Under the pieces are notes generated by a model. That model searched no databases. It was given only the letters and a program-made list of their open reading frames with translations, and had not been told where the DNA came from. From NCBI GenBank assembly GCA_003650125.1, contig QNFX01000007.1, positions 1 to 63,436 of the forward strand: DNA of 63,436 bases, given 5' to 3'. Of this stretch, positions 44,671 to 54,496 are shown piece by piece (position 1 is the first letter of the stretch; each line of letters starts with the position of its first letter). This DNA is from Campylobacterota bacterium (GTDB taxonomy: Bacteria > Bdellovibrionota > Bacteriovoracia > Bacteriovoracales > Bacteriovoracaceae). A program made the translations under genes and the position numbers.

Positions 44671-46410
44671 CTATTCTTCGATGAATTCTTCTTCAACGTT
44701 GATGGCCCGAACAACCTCTTCAATTGAAGTGCTACCTTTAAAGACTTTGCTAACAGCACTGATTCGAAGCGTTTCCATTCCTTGAGAGATCGCCATTTTT
44801 TTGATTTGGCCTGCATCTGCCTTTTGTAAAACAAGCGCCTTAATCTCATCAGAGATCAAAAGCAGTTCTGATACTGTGGTTCTGCCGGTATAACCTTTAA
44901 AATTACATTTTTGACAACCAACCGCTTCAAATATTGTGGCATCAGATGGAATAGCATCTACCCCTAAGAGGTCTTTATCCGATTCTTTTACTTCATGAGG
45001 CCTTTTACACTCTTCACAAAGAGTTTGAATAAGTCTTTGGGCAAGAATCCCTATCAGCGATGAAGCAATTAAAAATGGTTGAACTCCCATATCAATTAAA
45101 CGGTTAGGGGCCGAGGCGGCATCGTTGGTATGAATAGTTGATAAAACAAAGTGACCAGTTAGAGAGGCCTCAATCGCCATGGTGGCAGTTTCAAGATCCC
45201 GCGTTTCCCCAACCATGATGATATCTGGATCCTGTCTGACGATGGCCCGTAAGGCCACGGCAAAGGATAAATTTATTTTCGAGTTAACTTGAATTTGAGA
45301 GATACCAGGAACTTCATATTCAACAGGATCTTCTACTGTAATAATCATTTTATCAGGACTATTGATTCTGTCTAAAACTGCCATAAGAGTTGTTGTTTTA
45401 CCAGAGCCTGTAGGTCCTGAAACATAAAGTACACCATGTTTTCTTTGAATTAATTTATTTAAATTTTCTAAGACTATTCCTTCAAAACCTAGTGCTTCAA
45501 GGCCCATAATCGTATTTCCTTTCTCAAGGATCCTCATAACGATTCTTTCACCATTTTGCACGGGAACAGTACTAAGTCTGATATCAAAATCTTTCCCTGC
45601 CATTTTAATTTTTATTCTTCCATCTTGGGGAAGCCTTTTTTCAGCAATATCCATACTTTTGGTCATAACTTTTATTCTAGAACTTACTGCTGAGTGGGTT
45701 TTTATTGGTTGTCTTAGGACTTCTGTCATTATCCCATTAATTCGGAAACGATAGATGGTTTCTTTTTCATAGGGTTCTATGTGGATATCAGAGGTTTTTT
45801 CTTTTACAGCTCTAAATATAACAGAGTTAACAAATCTTATAACTGGCGCCTCATCAGCATTGGCATCTAAAATATCAATTGGGCCTTCAAGATCTAGTGC
45901 TTCATCAAACTCTTCTTCTAGAGTATCCACCATTGTCTTAGTGGCCCTTTCATATACCTGATTGATGCCATTTTGTACTTGTGCCGGAGAGGAGACAACA
46001 ATTTCGACTTCTTTTTTAAATATTTCTCTAATGTCATTAATTGTGTCGAAATTAAAAGGATCCGACATAACGATAGTGATGGTTAAATCGGTTTCTAAAA
46101 TGGGTAAAATTTCTTGGTGTTTGGCATAATTGATGGGTATATTTTGAGTGATTTCAGGATCAACTTCCTCTACATTTATAACTTGAATATAGGGAATATC
46201 GATTTGATAACAAATCACTTTTATGATGTCGTGAGGTTGAATATATCCATCTTGCAAAAGGATTTGTCCTAATAGCATTCCGGAAGATTCTTGTAGTTCT
46301 AAGGCCTCATTGAGTTGCTCCTCCGTAAGCTGAGTATGCTTAAGGAGAAGCTGGCCAATTTTTTCTGGTTGTGTTTCTAAATCGTGGGGGGTTTGATCCG
46401 GATCTTTCAA
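44671..46410 (-). CDS. gspE: Type II secretion ATPase GspE
   Basis: 579 residues. The N-terminal domain (about 1-150) is the GspE/PilB N-domain (LLKHTQLTEEQLNEALELQ and PINYAKHQEILPI). The ATPase has Walker A GPTGSGKTTTLMAVL, the Asp box VEDPVEYEVPGISQIQVN, Walker B DPDIIMVGETRD and the His box TGHFVLSTIHTND. A four-cysteine zinc domain follows (CEECKRP and CQKCNFKGYTGRT). It drives assembly of the pseudopilus. The gene lies 12 bases after gspD. Confidence 0.97.
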   Translation of the reverse strand: MKDPDQTPHDLETQPEKIGQLLLKHTQLTEEQLNEALELQESSGMLLGQILLQDGYIQPHDIIKVICYQIDIPYIQVINVEEVDPEITQNIPINYAKHQEILPILETDLTITIVMSDPFNFDTINDIREIFKKEVEIVVSSPAQVQNGINQVYERATKTMVDTLEEEFDEALDLEGPIDILDANADEAPVIRFVNSVIFRAVKEKTSDIHIEPYEKETIYRFRINGIMTEVLRQPIKTHSAVSSRIKVMTKSMDIAEKRLPQDGRIKIKMAGKDFDIRLSTVPVQNGERIVMRILEKGNTIMGLEALGFEGIVLENLNKLIQRKHGVLYVSGPTGSGKTTTLMAVLDRINSPDKMIITVEDPVEYEVPGISQIQVNSKINLSFAVALRAIVRQDPDIIMVGETRDLETATMAIEASLTGHFVLSTIHTNDAASAPNRLIDMGVQPFLIASSLIGILAQRLIQTLCEECKRPHEVKESDKDLLGVDAIPSDATIFEAVGCQKCNFKGYTGRTTVSELLLISDEIKALVLQKADAGQIKKMAISQGMETLRISAVSKVFKGSTSIEEVVRAINVEEEFIEE

Positions 46411-46422
46411 AACTCTATCCTT

Positions 46423-48702
46423 TTAGGCCTTAGGGGGTTGTTTCTTCTTATTAACATCATTCATAATTTTATTATAATCCGGAACTTGGAATTGAGATTC
46501 ATCACTTGGAGCACCGACTGAATCATCTTTGTACTTTTTTGTATGGTCAGGATCATATAAAACCCCTTCTTCTTGCTGTTCGGCCTTTTTAAAGAGTCCT
46601 TTCATGGTAGATTCAAAAGTATCTCCCTCAGGCATGATATCTTTTAAGTGAGCAGCTCTTCGGTTGATTACATCTTTTACATTTTGTGCATTAGTTGTTT
46701 CATAAGGACTTAGAATCCGAGGAGTCAAAAAGAATAATAGGTTGGTCTTATCCATACTTTTAATTCGGTTTTTAAATAGCCAACCAATTACTGGTATATC
46801 TCCTAAAAGAGGAACCTTATTAACAACAACGGTTTCCCTATCTCTCATAAGTCCACCCATGGCAATAGTATCTAAATCTCTTACAACTACTGTAGTAATG
46901 GTAGAGCGGGTGGTAGTCGCCACACCACCAAGGTCGTTGTTAGCAGTTGGCCTTTTAGAAAAATCTTCAACTTTTTGATCAATTTTTAAGGTTATAAATC
47001 TAGTAACCTTATTAATTTGTGGAGTCAGTTTTAAAGTTAAAGCAACTTTTTGTTGCTCGACAGATGTTGTACTTATACCTGATTGAGCAACTTCTCTGGA
47101 GTTAATTGGAACTGTTTCACCAACCTCAAAGGTGGCCTCGGTATTATCAAGTGCTAAAATTTGTGGAGTCGCTAGCACATTGGTATCAGTATTTGCCGCG
47201 ATGGCAGTAATCAGGGCATTAACACTATTTACAGTAATATCATTCCCGTCAGGCCCTTGGATGGTTTTTTCACCACCGCCACCGATACCAGCGAAAAACC
47301 CTCCAATGCTAGCAATTTGACCAGTTAGAAGACCGACTAAATTAGGGTTGGTAACAAAGCCTACTTTTTGAGCAGCTCCACTTCCATAAACACCAATGAT
47401 ATTGGTTCCAAGAGAGGATTGTTTGGCCACTGTCGTTTCCATTAACATTCCTTCTACAAAAACCTGATCTTTGGCTATATCCAACTTCTTAATAACATTT
47501 TTAATAGTTAAGTAATCAGTAGGAGACGCGGTAACAACGATAGCATTATTTGATTTATCGGCAGTAATTTTAACTTCCGCATTAAATAGAGTCGGTGCTG
47601 GAGTTCCTTTGGTGGAAAACCTTGAAGAAGAACTCTTTTGGGAACTCCCTACTAGGGTTGATAGAGTCTTTGCCAGTGTTTCGGCATCACCATGATTTAG
47701 ATAGTAAACATGAATTTGTCCTGCACTTGAGGCCACAAGTTTTACATCTAATTTTTGAATCAGGGCCCTAAGTTGTCTGGCCCCCACAGCATTGGCCATC
47801 GCAATAATTGAGTTAGTTCTTGGCTCTGCGATAATTTTGCTGATTCCTTCACTGCCAGATTTAACACCTGATGAGGATCTTCTAGTACTAGCTTTAGGTT
47901 TTGTTTTAAGGATTTGATCTAGTAGCTTAGCAATTTCTTGGGCCGAAGAATTTTTAACTTTAATGATTTGCAGCGATTCTTCATGCCCTGGGATATCGAT
48001 AAATTTAATTAATCTAACAAGACGGTTAATATTGGTTCCAGTCTCTTGAATAATAATAGTGTTGGTTTGCTTGATATCAATAATCCTTCCATATCGAGAC
48101 ATAAAAGGTCTAAAACTTCTCGTGATTTCTGTAGAATTAATATTTTTTAGAGGTAAGATCCTCATCACATAGTTTTCAGTATCTGGTGTATAGCTTCCAG
48201 TATAGAACTTGGTTGATGTATATCTAATATCTCGGGAGTTAACAATTTTATAAAACTCACCAGATTTTACTAGAGTATATCCATTTAAGTTAAGAGCTGT
48301 AAGAAAGGCCTTCCAAGCATCTCCTACCGTAATTGGAGAAGGTGCCATGATGGAAATCTTTCCCTTAAGGTCCTTATCTAAAATAAGATTAATACCTGTC
48401 ATTTGTTGCATTTGCTTAACTAAATCTTTCAAAGATATATCAGGAAAATCAAAACTTCTTACCACCTCAGGGCCAAAAGCAGTCTCGGGATTTAATTGGA
48501 GATATTTTTTCTCTTTTTTAGCTCCTTGAACCTGATTAATTCCTGCAGACCGGCCAAAGATATCCTTTTTTGGATTACCCTGTGGCGCTGGTTGCTTTGT
48601 ATTTGAACCATAATCTGTTTTGGCCTTGTACTTTGAGAATTGGGCCATGGAAACAGAAGAAGCGAGCATTAAAGTGATAATGATTGGGATTTTTGTAAAC
48701 AT
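46423..48702 (-). CDS. gspD: Type II secretion secretin GspD
   Basis: 759 residues: signal peptide (MFTKIPIIITLMLASSVSMA), N0 domain (FPDISLKDLVKQMQQMTGIN), then N1-N3 modules with GRIIDIKQTNTIIIQETGTN and IVTASPTDYLTIKNVIKKLD, and the secretin barrel with ALDNTEATFEVGETVPI near residues 500-520 and TNLLFFLTPRIL near the end. The insertion containing GGFFAGIGGGGEK lies in the gate region. It forms the outer-membrane channel. No S-domain or pilotin gene was seen. Confidence 0.97.
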   Translation of the reverse strand: MFTKIPIIITLMLASSVSMAQFSKYKAKTDYGSNTKQPAPQGNPKKDIFGRSAGINQVQGAKKEKKYLQLNPETAFGPEVVRSFDFPDISLKDLVKQMQQMTGINLILDKDLKGKISIMAPSPITVGDAWKAFLTALNLNGYTLVKSGEFYKIVNSRDIRYTSTKFYTGSYTPDTENYVMRILPLKNINSTEITRSFRPFMSRYGRIIDIKQTNTIIIQETGTNINRLVRLIKFIDIPGHEESLQIIKVKNSSAQEIAKLLDQILKTKPKASTRRSSSGVKSGSEGISKIIAEPRTNSIIAMANAVGARQLRALIQKLDVKLVASSAGQIHVYYLNHGDAETLAKTLSTLVGSSQKSSSSRFSTKGTPAPTLFNAEVKITADKSNNAIVVTASPTDYLTIKNVIKKLDIAKDQVFVEGMLMETTVAKQSSLGTNIIGVYGSGAAQKVGFVTNPNLVGLLTGQIASIGGFFAGIGGGGEKTIQGPDGNDITVNSVNALITAIAANTDTNVLATPQILALDNTEATFEVGETVPINSREVAQSGISTTSVEQQKVALTLKLTPQINKVTRFITLKIDQKVEDFSKRPTANNDLGGVATTTRSTITTVVVRDLDTIAMGGLMRDRETVVVNKVPLLGDIPVIGWLFKNRIKSMDKTNLLFFLTPRILSPYETTNAQNVKDVINRRAAHLKDIMPEGDTFESTMKGLFKKAEQQEEGVLYDPDHTKKYKDDSVGAPSDESQFQVPDYNKIMNDVNKKKQPPKA

Positions 48703-48718
48703 TTTTTTATCCTACTAT

Positions 48719-49810
48719 TTAGTTTTCGAAACTGTACTCTTTAGTTTTTTCCTCGCCGTTTCTTTTAACCGTGAGGCTTAAATTACTAATGTTTTTGATT
48801 CTGCCAAACATTGACATAATATCATTTAAGTTTTGAATAGGTTTGCCATCAATTTTACTGATGATGTCTCCATTACTTAAGTTTAGCATGCTATAGATAC
48901 TACCGGGCTCGATTTCAACCATTTTAAACTCTAAAGAACCATCTGGATTTTTTATTTGTATGGCCCGGGCCTGTGTTAAGATCTTTCCAATATCTTTTAA
49001 CATCTCTTCTTTAAGTGATTTTTTGATGAAAATTTTATTTCCTTCTACCCGAATTTTTTTCTTCATAGTTTCACGGATGGCCTTTTTCCCTTCATCAGGT
49101 GCCATAATGGTAATCTTCTTTTCCTTTGCTTTTTTATCAACATTTGAAATGTATTCACATTGTCTATTTCTTAGATTTTTAATATAGATGATAAGTCTTT
49201 CAATCTTATCTACCCTCGCCATGTTATCTATTTTATCGGTTTCGTGAAATCCTGCCGCTGGTTTTCCTGTTACTTCAATAAAGGCCATTGATTTGACTCT
49301 ATTTTGCAAGGCCACAGTATTTGCTAATTTCAATGAAAGAGAGCTTTTTACTTTTGCAGTCTCACAAGGAACATCTTTTTCTAGTCTTTTTTTCTTTACA
49401 ACTTTTTTCTTCGCCTTTTCATCCTTGGCATTAAAAAGATTTACTCTTTTAATAGTATTTAAATCTGCGAGAAGAGTATCTTTTTTCGCCATGGCATTAA
49501 GAGATGGAGCAACCTTTTTAGGGATGATGATAGTGACCAATTTAGTTGCAACTAAACTTCCAAAAATATAGGTAATGGAAGCAATCAGGGCAATAACAAA
49601 AATCTTTTGCCAGAAATGGCGATTTTCCGGATCAAAAGCATGAATGAGTGCTTGATCAGATAAAATATCCTTGCCACTGCTCTTACTTTTTCTATGTGGT
49701 AGAGCGGGATTTGATTGCCCATTTTGATCGGGTATTTCAGGAGGGGACTTTTCTTTCCTGAATTTTTCTTTTAATTTTTTAATTAACCCTAAAAAGTTGA
49801 ATTTACTCAT
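48719..49810 (-). CDS. gspC: Type II secretion protein GspC with PDZ-like domain
   Basis: 363 residues. A cytoplasmic N-terminal stretch rich in K/P precedes the single membrane helix (IFVIALIASITYIFGSLVA, near residues 71-89). The periplasmic homology region follows after a lysine-rich linker (KSSLSLKLANTVALQN...SMAFIEV), and the C-terminus is a PDZ-like domain (EPGSIYSMLNLSNGDIISKIDGKPIQNLNDIM, named by its ends). GspC links the platform to the GspD secretin and helps select substrates. It is the first gene of the operon; its promoter should lie in 49811-49931, shared with the divergent acyl-CoA dehydrogenase gene. Confidence 0.92.
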   Translation of the reverse strand: MSKFNFLGLIKKLKEKFRKEKSPPEIPDQNGQSNPALPHRKSKSSGKDILSDQALIHAFDPENRHFWQKIFVIALIASITYIFGSLVATKLVTIIIPKKVAPSLNAMAKKDTLLADLNTIKRVNLFNAKDEKAKKKVVKKKRLEKDVPCETAKVKSSLSLKLANTVALQNRVKSMAFIEVTGKPAAGFHETDKIDNMARVDKIERLIIYIKNLRNRQCEYISNVDKKAKEKKITIMAPDEGKKAIRETMKKKIRVEGNKIFIKKSLKEEMLKDIGKILTQARAIQIKNPDGSLEFKMVEIEPGSIYSMLNLSNGDIISKIDGKPIQNLNDIMSMFGRIKNISNLSLTVKRNGEEKTKEYSFEN

Positions 49811-49931
49811 AAATTTTTTCTAATAGTTGTCTTTAGTAATAGTTCTATTTTAAGTCACTTATAGAGGGTATAAAGAGGGGGGATTATTTGCTTACTTTTG
49901 ATTATAATCGTCAGGTATTTTTGGAGAAACT

Positions 49932-51689
49932 ATGGAAAATGATAAATTTGAATCAGTGGTTGGTAACTCATTTTATGGTGAAATTGAAGAAAATCGAGTT
50001 TTTCCTTATCCTGCCTTTTCTGCCGAACAATCTGAAATGGCAAAAGAGTTTATTAATGCTTTTGATAAACTAGCGGCAACGATTGATTACGCAAAAATGG
50101 ATGAAGAGGCGAAAATACCTGAAGAAGTTTACCAAGGACTGGCCGAATTAGGGCTTTATGGAATGGGAATTCCTGAAGAGTATGGTGGGCTCAATTTAGA
50201 TTACTCTCTTTATTGCAGAGTCTTTGCACAAGTTTGCCAATGGGATGGTTCTCTTGCAGTGATGCTTGGCGGACATCAGGCCATTGGACTTAAGGCCTTA
50301 CTACTTGAGGGAACTGATGAGCAAAAAAGTAAATGGTTGCCTAGACTTGCTTCAGGTGAATGCCTTGCGGCCTTTTGTTTAACTGAACCAGGTTCAGGTT
50401 CTGATGCATATTCCATTAAAACCAAGGCCACTAAAAATGATGATGGAACCTACACCATAAAAGGACAAAAGCTTTGGATTACAAATGGCGGTAGGGCAGA
50501 TTTTTATACGATGTTTTGTAAAACTGATCATGAAAAAAATGGCAAAAAAGTTGAAAAGATCACTGCATTTATTGTGGAAAAAGGAATGGAAGGTCTCTCT
50601 TTCGGAAAAAAAGAAGACAAGATGGGAATCAGGGCCTCGGAGACTCGTTCAGTCTATTTAGATAATGTGAAAGTGCCGGCAGAAAATATTTTAGGAGCAG
50701 AGGGAAAAGGTTTTAAACTGGCCATGAATATTTTAAATGATGGCCGACTGTCTCTAGGTGCTGGATGTGCTGGCGGTATGAAAACACTTATGAAAATGGC
50801 CACCATGCATGCTAAAAATCGAAGGCAATTTGATAGACCTATCGCAGAGTTTGGATTGATTCAAGAAAAACTAGCTAAGATGGCCGCTAATATCTATACC
50901 ACGGAAAGTATGGTTTATATGACTTCTGGAAATATGTGTAGGGGGATGCAGGACTACTATCTTGAATCTGCCCTCTGTAAAGTTTATGGTTCTGAGGCAC
51001 TTTGGGAATGTGTTGATATGGGACTACAAATTGCGGCCGGTAATGGTTATATGAAAGAATATCCTTACGAAAGACTTATGCGAGACTCGCGAATTAATTT
51101 AATATTTGAAGGAACCAATGAAATACTTCGTGCTTTTGTAGCTCTATCAGGTCTAAAAGGGCCATCGGAGAGTTTGGCGGAACTGGGTAAAATATCTGAT
51201 GTATCAACCGCTTTAAAAGATCCAATCAAATCGCTTGGTGTCTTAACTAACTTCGCCAAAAAAAGACTTTCTAAAATGATTGGTGGGAATATGATAACCA
51301 AGCATCATCCTGAATTTAACGAGATGGCATCCAAGCTTTCAGGTCAGTTTTCTGATTTTGCCCTACAGGCGGAGAATGCTCTTTTAAAGTATAAGGCCGA
51401 GATAATTGAAAATGAACTCCCGCTTAAACGAATTGCTAATATGGCGATGGAATTATATGCCTCCCTTTCGATAATCTCTCGGACAACTAGTATTTTAAAT
51501 GATGATAATATACCTCAAGAGAAAAAAGACTATTGTTTAAAATTAGGACAGTTCTCATTAAGAGAGAGTTATGCCAAGTTTAAGAAAAATTTAAAAGAAA
51601 TGAATAAAAATATGGATTCAACTATAAAGTCATTAAGTGATGATATAGTTAAAAACGAAGGTTATGGTTTAGATATTATTGATTTTTAA
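49932..51689 (+). CDS. Acyl-CoA dehydrogenase, VLCAD/ACAD9-like
   Basis: 585 residues, longer than medium-chain enzymes (about 380-400) because of a C-terminal helical extension. It oxidises an acyl-CoA to the trans-2-enoyl-CoA with FAD. LTEPGSGSDAYSIKTKA near residues 151-167 and WITNGGRAD near residues 183-191 bind the flavin, and LIFEGTNEILRAFVAL near residues 392-407 holds the likely catalytic glutamate in the place used by very-long-chain enzymes. GGAGAA lies upstream of the ATG. Its stop overlaps the next gene's start by 11 bases. Confidence 0.93.
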   Translation: MENDKFESVVGNSFYGEIEENRVFPYPAFSAEQSEMAKEFINAFDKLAATIDYAKMDEEAKIPEEVYQGLAELGLYGMGIPEEYGGLNLDYSLYCRVFAQVCQWDGSLAVMLGGHQAIGLKALLLEGTDEQKSKWLPRLASGECLAAFCLTEPGSGSDAYSIKTKATKNDDGTYTIKGQKLWITNGGRADFYTMFCKTDHEKNGKKVEKITAFIVEKGMEGLSFGKKEDKMGIRASETRSVYLDNVKVPAENILGAEGKGFKLAMNILNDGRLSLGAGCAGGMKTLMKMATMHAKNRRQFDRPIAEFGLIQEKLAKMAANIYTTESMVYMTSGNMCRGMQDYYLESALCKVYGSEALWECVDMGLQIAAGNGYMKEYPYERLMRDSRINLIFEGTNEILRAFVALSGLKGPSESLAELGKISDVSTALKDPIKSLGVLTNFAKKRLSKMIGGNMITKHHPEFNEMASKLSGQFSDFALQAENALLKYKAEIIENELPLKRIANMAMELYASLSIISRTTSILNDDNIPQEKKDYCLKLGQFSLRESYAKFKKNLKEMNKNMDSTIKSLSDDIVKNEGYGLDIIDF

Positions 51690-53442
51690 AACTCTTGTAA
51701 TTACTTTTTTGATTTTTAATTTTGGATGTTCAAGTCCAAAAGAGAGGCCTGTACCTAAAAAAAGGGAACGGCGAAAAGTTAATTATGGGCCTACTATTGT
51801 TGATAATTCTCTTTTTAAAGACCAGACTAAAGAGTTTGGTCTAGGAAATATTACTGGTTCACACTTTTATGCAGTAGATTTTGATTCAGACTCCCTTACT
51901 GATCTAGTGGTCTTACCAGACCAGTATTCATCACCACAGTTTTATAAATTTAATAATAATAAATTCGAAAAACTTAACTATTCACCTTTTGAAAAGATAT
52001 TTCCTGCTTCTTTTTTAAGTTTTGCAGACTTAGATAAAGATGGAGTTTTAGATGTCCTAGTTGGAACTTTTAACCAAAAAAAAGATATCCCACCGACTCC
52101 TCTTAAATTATTTAAAGGGACAGTGAAAAACGGTAAACTTAAATATATAGAGGTTAAGAATGCTTTTTTAAAAATCCCCGCCTACCCGACTTCGTCAGCA
52201 GTCTTTTTGGATTTTGATTTAGATGGGGATTTAGATTTGTATATGGGGAATTGGTTTGGATATCTTCGTGAATTTAAGCTTCCCTTACCAAAAGGTTTTT
52301 CCCGACAACCCGATCGCCCTAAACTTGCCATGCCAGATAAATTTTTAAAAGGCGAAGGATTTAGATTTACAGATATTTCAGAAGTTCTTCGTGGAGAAAG
52401 TAAGTATTCAAAAGATAGAGAAATATTTTTAAATGCGGGGCCTACGCTTGCTGTTTCAACCTGTGATGTGGATCAAAATGGATACCCTGATATCTTAACG
52501 AGTTCAAGTGTAGGAAGAAATAATAAGCTCTGGCTTAATTTAATTGATCGAAAAACGGGAAAGAGAAAATATATAGATTATGGAGGTCGTTCTGGTTTTG
52601 CCAAGACCAGTGCCGGAGGAAATAGTTTCTTCTCATTATGTGGTGATTACAATCGTGACCTTAGATTTGATATCATGAGTGGAGAGTTTAATTATTATTA
52701 TGAACTTGAAAAAAAGGATCGCTCTGCCTTGTTGAAAAATATAAGTATTGGATTCCCTCCAGAATTTAAGCGATCTTTTTCAGCGCTGGACTTAGGTAGG
52801 GGGAATAAAAGCAGATCTGATCGCCGAGGGAATTTTTTGGATTTCAATAATGATTCTCTGTTAGATATATTAATAGATGACTCGGGAAATCCACCTGGCT
52901 CAAGACTTTATCTGTTAGAACAGATAAATGTTAATAAATTTAAAAATATTTCAGGTAACTCAGGGCTTAATATTACGAATCCTTCAGGAACAGTGCTAAT
53001 CGATGTAAATAAAGATGGAAAAATGGATTTAATCACAGGGCAAGTGAAGATCAGAGATTCACGCATTAGGCCTCGTGTTTATTTATTTATAAATACAAGT
53101 AGGGATAAAAATAGATCCGTTAGGTTTTATCTTAGAGGAAGAAAATCTAATATAAGAGGAATTGGGTCTTTACTGGTATTAACCACAAGTATTGGAAAGC
53201 AAATAAAATGGGTTCAAGCTTCTTTTGGCCCCACACCTTCACAAAATGAAGAAGGATCTAGTTTTGGGATACCGAAAGGTTTAAAACTCAATCAAGTAAC
53301 AGTCAAATGGCCTAGTAAAAACTCTCAGGCCAAAGTGTACTCGTTAAAAAGATATAAATTTAAAAAGCATTTAGATTTTACCTTGTGTGAGTCAGGTAAG
53401 ATCCTTGTAGGCAGACCTAAGGTGAATTCTTGTCGTCTATAA
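51679..53442 (+). CDS. Exported FG-GAP/VCBS-repeat lipoprotein with UnbV/ASPIC-like end
   Basis: 587 residues from a TTG codon at 51679. No ATG fits, since the signal LVITFLIFNFGCSS begins within a few codons. The final cysteine suggests a lipoprotein, though NFGC is an irregular lipobox. The body has repeated aspartate-rich calcium-type loops, for example DFDSDSLTDLVVLPD, DLDKDGVLDVLVG, DFDLDGDLDLYMG, DVDQNGYPDILTS and DVNKDGKMDLITG, which form a beta propeller. Residues about 480-560 resemble an UnbV/ASPIC domain (IRGIGSLLVLTT, VQASFGPTPSQNE, VTVKWPS). A surface adhesion or ligand role is possible. Its end overlaps the A-type carrier gene by 26 bases. Confidence 0.82.
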   Translation: MIFKTLVITFLIFNFGCSSPKERPVPKKRERRKVNYGPTIVDNSLFKDQTKEFGLGNITGSHFYAVDFDSDSLTDLVVLPDQYSSPQFYKFNNNKFEKLNYSPFEKIFPASFLSFADLDKDGVLDVLVGTFNQKKDIPPTPLKLFKGTVKNGKLKYIEVKNAFLKIPAYPTSSAVFLDFDLDGDLDLYMGNWFGYLREFKLPLPKGFSRQPDRPKLAMPDKFLKGEGFRFTDISEVLRGESKYSKDREIFLNAGPTLAVSTCDVDQNGYPDILTSSSVGRNNKLWLNLIDRKTGKRKYIDYGGRSGFAKTSAGGNSFFSLCGDYNRDLRFDIMSGEFNYYYELEKKDRSALLKNISIGFPPEFKRSFSALDLGRGNKSRSDRRGNFLDFNNDSLLDILIDDSGNPPGSRLYLLEQINVNKFKNISGNSGLNITNPSGTVLIDVNKDGKMDLITGQVKIRDSRIRPRVYLFINTSRDKNRSVRFYLRGRKSNIRGIGSLLVLTTSIGKQIKWVQASFGPTPSQNEEGSSFGIPKGLKLNQVTVKWPSKNSQAKVYSLKRYKFKKHLDFTLCESGKILVGRPKVNSCRL

Positions 53443-53821
53443 GTGGCGGAATCTTTTCGGGGGCCTCACGCCAGAATTTTCCTGTGAAGTCTTCTTGATC
53501 ATGGTTGATAACTACAAATCCTTCCTCTTCATTTGCAAAGTCTTGGATATAATCAATCTTGGTATTTTTTAAATAATAGGCGGAGAAGGGATCGATAATG
53601 ACTTTTACGTCCTCTACTAACACCGTTAAATCATCATCATGAATAGTGGTAAAACCTGTGGAGTAAGTAAAACCATCGCATTCTTTTCCTGTTATTTGTA
53701 CTCTGAAATACTGATTTGTAAGGGTGAAATCATTTTCTAGAATAAGTTTAATTTGGGACAGCGCTGCTTGGCCAAACTTAATGGTTGGTGGATTGATTGC
53801 CTTTTTATTGAGTTCCATCAT
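53417..53821 (-). CDS. A-type Fe-S carrier homologue lacking the C-terminal cysteine pair
   Basis: 134 residues of the HesB/IscA/ErpA fold: FGQAALSQIKLILEND, the first conserved cysteine in ITGKECDGFTYSTGF near residues 44-58, and VIIDPFSAYYLKNTKIDYIQDF near residues 74-95. Usual A-type carriers end in a CGCG motif that supplies two more ligands. Here that place reads NHDQEDFTGKFW, without cysteine. Cluster binding is therefore doubtful, or uses other residues. It lies eight bases before the end of the upstream PPTase gene, on the same strand, and its 3' end overlaps the FG-GAP protein gene. Confidence 0.83.
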   Translation of the reverse strand: MMELNKKAINPPTIKFGQAALSQIKLILENDFTLTNQYFRVQITGKECDGFTYSTGFTTIHDDDLTVLVEDVKVIIDPFSAYYLKNTKIDYIQDFANEEEGFVVINHDQEDFTGKFWREAPEKIPPLIDDKNSP

Positions 53822-53829
53822 TTTCCTAT

Positions 53830-54414
53830 TTAAAGAAGGGGATTTAAAAAAGCAAAAGAAATAATCATCTCCAGCTCTCCCGCTTTCTTAATTCTGGAGG
53901 AAGTTTTTCCTAAGATTTTAGTATTTCCTCTAAGCCCAAACTGGTTTTTTTTGATCCAAATATCCTTTAACACCAAGACCTTAGGCCAATCAAATTTATC
54001 GATATATGGTGACAAGGCCTTAAAAGCGGCTTCTTTTAGGGTCCATGTAAGAAGGATGTTTTGCCACACCTCAACTCCATCATCTTCATTTATAAAGTAT
54101 TTCTCTGCCCCATGGGCAATCTTTCGATCTACAAATTCAATATCAATTCCAACGGAGGGATATTGGTCTCGATTCGACGTTAGTGCTGCTCCTACTTTTC
54201 TCGTATGCGAAATAGACGCAGTAATTTGAGGATGTTTTGCTAAGTGGGTATGGCCGATAATTGTCAGATCTTCTGATGATTTTGAATTTATTCCCATTTT
54301 CTTGAGGCAGCCGGCCAGCGCTTCACGAGAACTCTGTTTACCCCATTCAGCAGACCTTTCAAGAGGTTCTGGTGAGGAAATAAGTTCAAAATGGAAGTCA
54401 TCAATGCTCTGCAT
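53830..54414 (-). CDS. 4'-Phosphopantetheinyl transferase, second copy
   Basis: 194 residues. PPTase motifs are present: ITASISHTRKVGAALTS near residues 64-80, VGIDIEFVDRK near residues 88-98 with the two acidic magnesium ligands, and WTLKEAAFKALSP near residues 124-136. It activates carrier proteins with the CoA phosphopantetheine arm. It is about 37 kb from the PPTase beside the A-T-acyltransferase gene and has a classical GIDIE motif, so it may be the housekeeping enzyme for fatty acid synthesis. Followed eight bases downstream by the A-type carrier gene. Confidence 0.87.
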   Translation of the reverse strand: MQSIDDFHFELISSPEPLERSAEWGKQSSREALAGCLKKMGINSKSSEDLTIIGHTHLAKHPQITASISHTRKVGAALTSNRDQYPSVGIDIEFVDRKIAHGAEKYFINEDDGVEVWQNILLTWTLKEAAFKALSPYIDKFDWPKVLVLKDIWIKKNQFGLRGNTKILGKTSSRIKKAGELEMIISFAFLNPLL

Positions 54415-54496
54415 AATAAAACGGTCCTATTGGCAAAACCTGTAATTTTTGTAATATATATTCCTAAATCTAAAGGAACGTACTAAAAAATTAACT

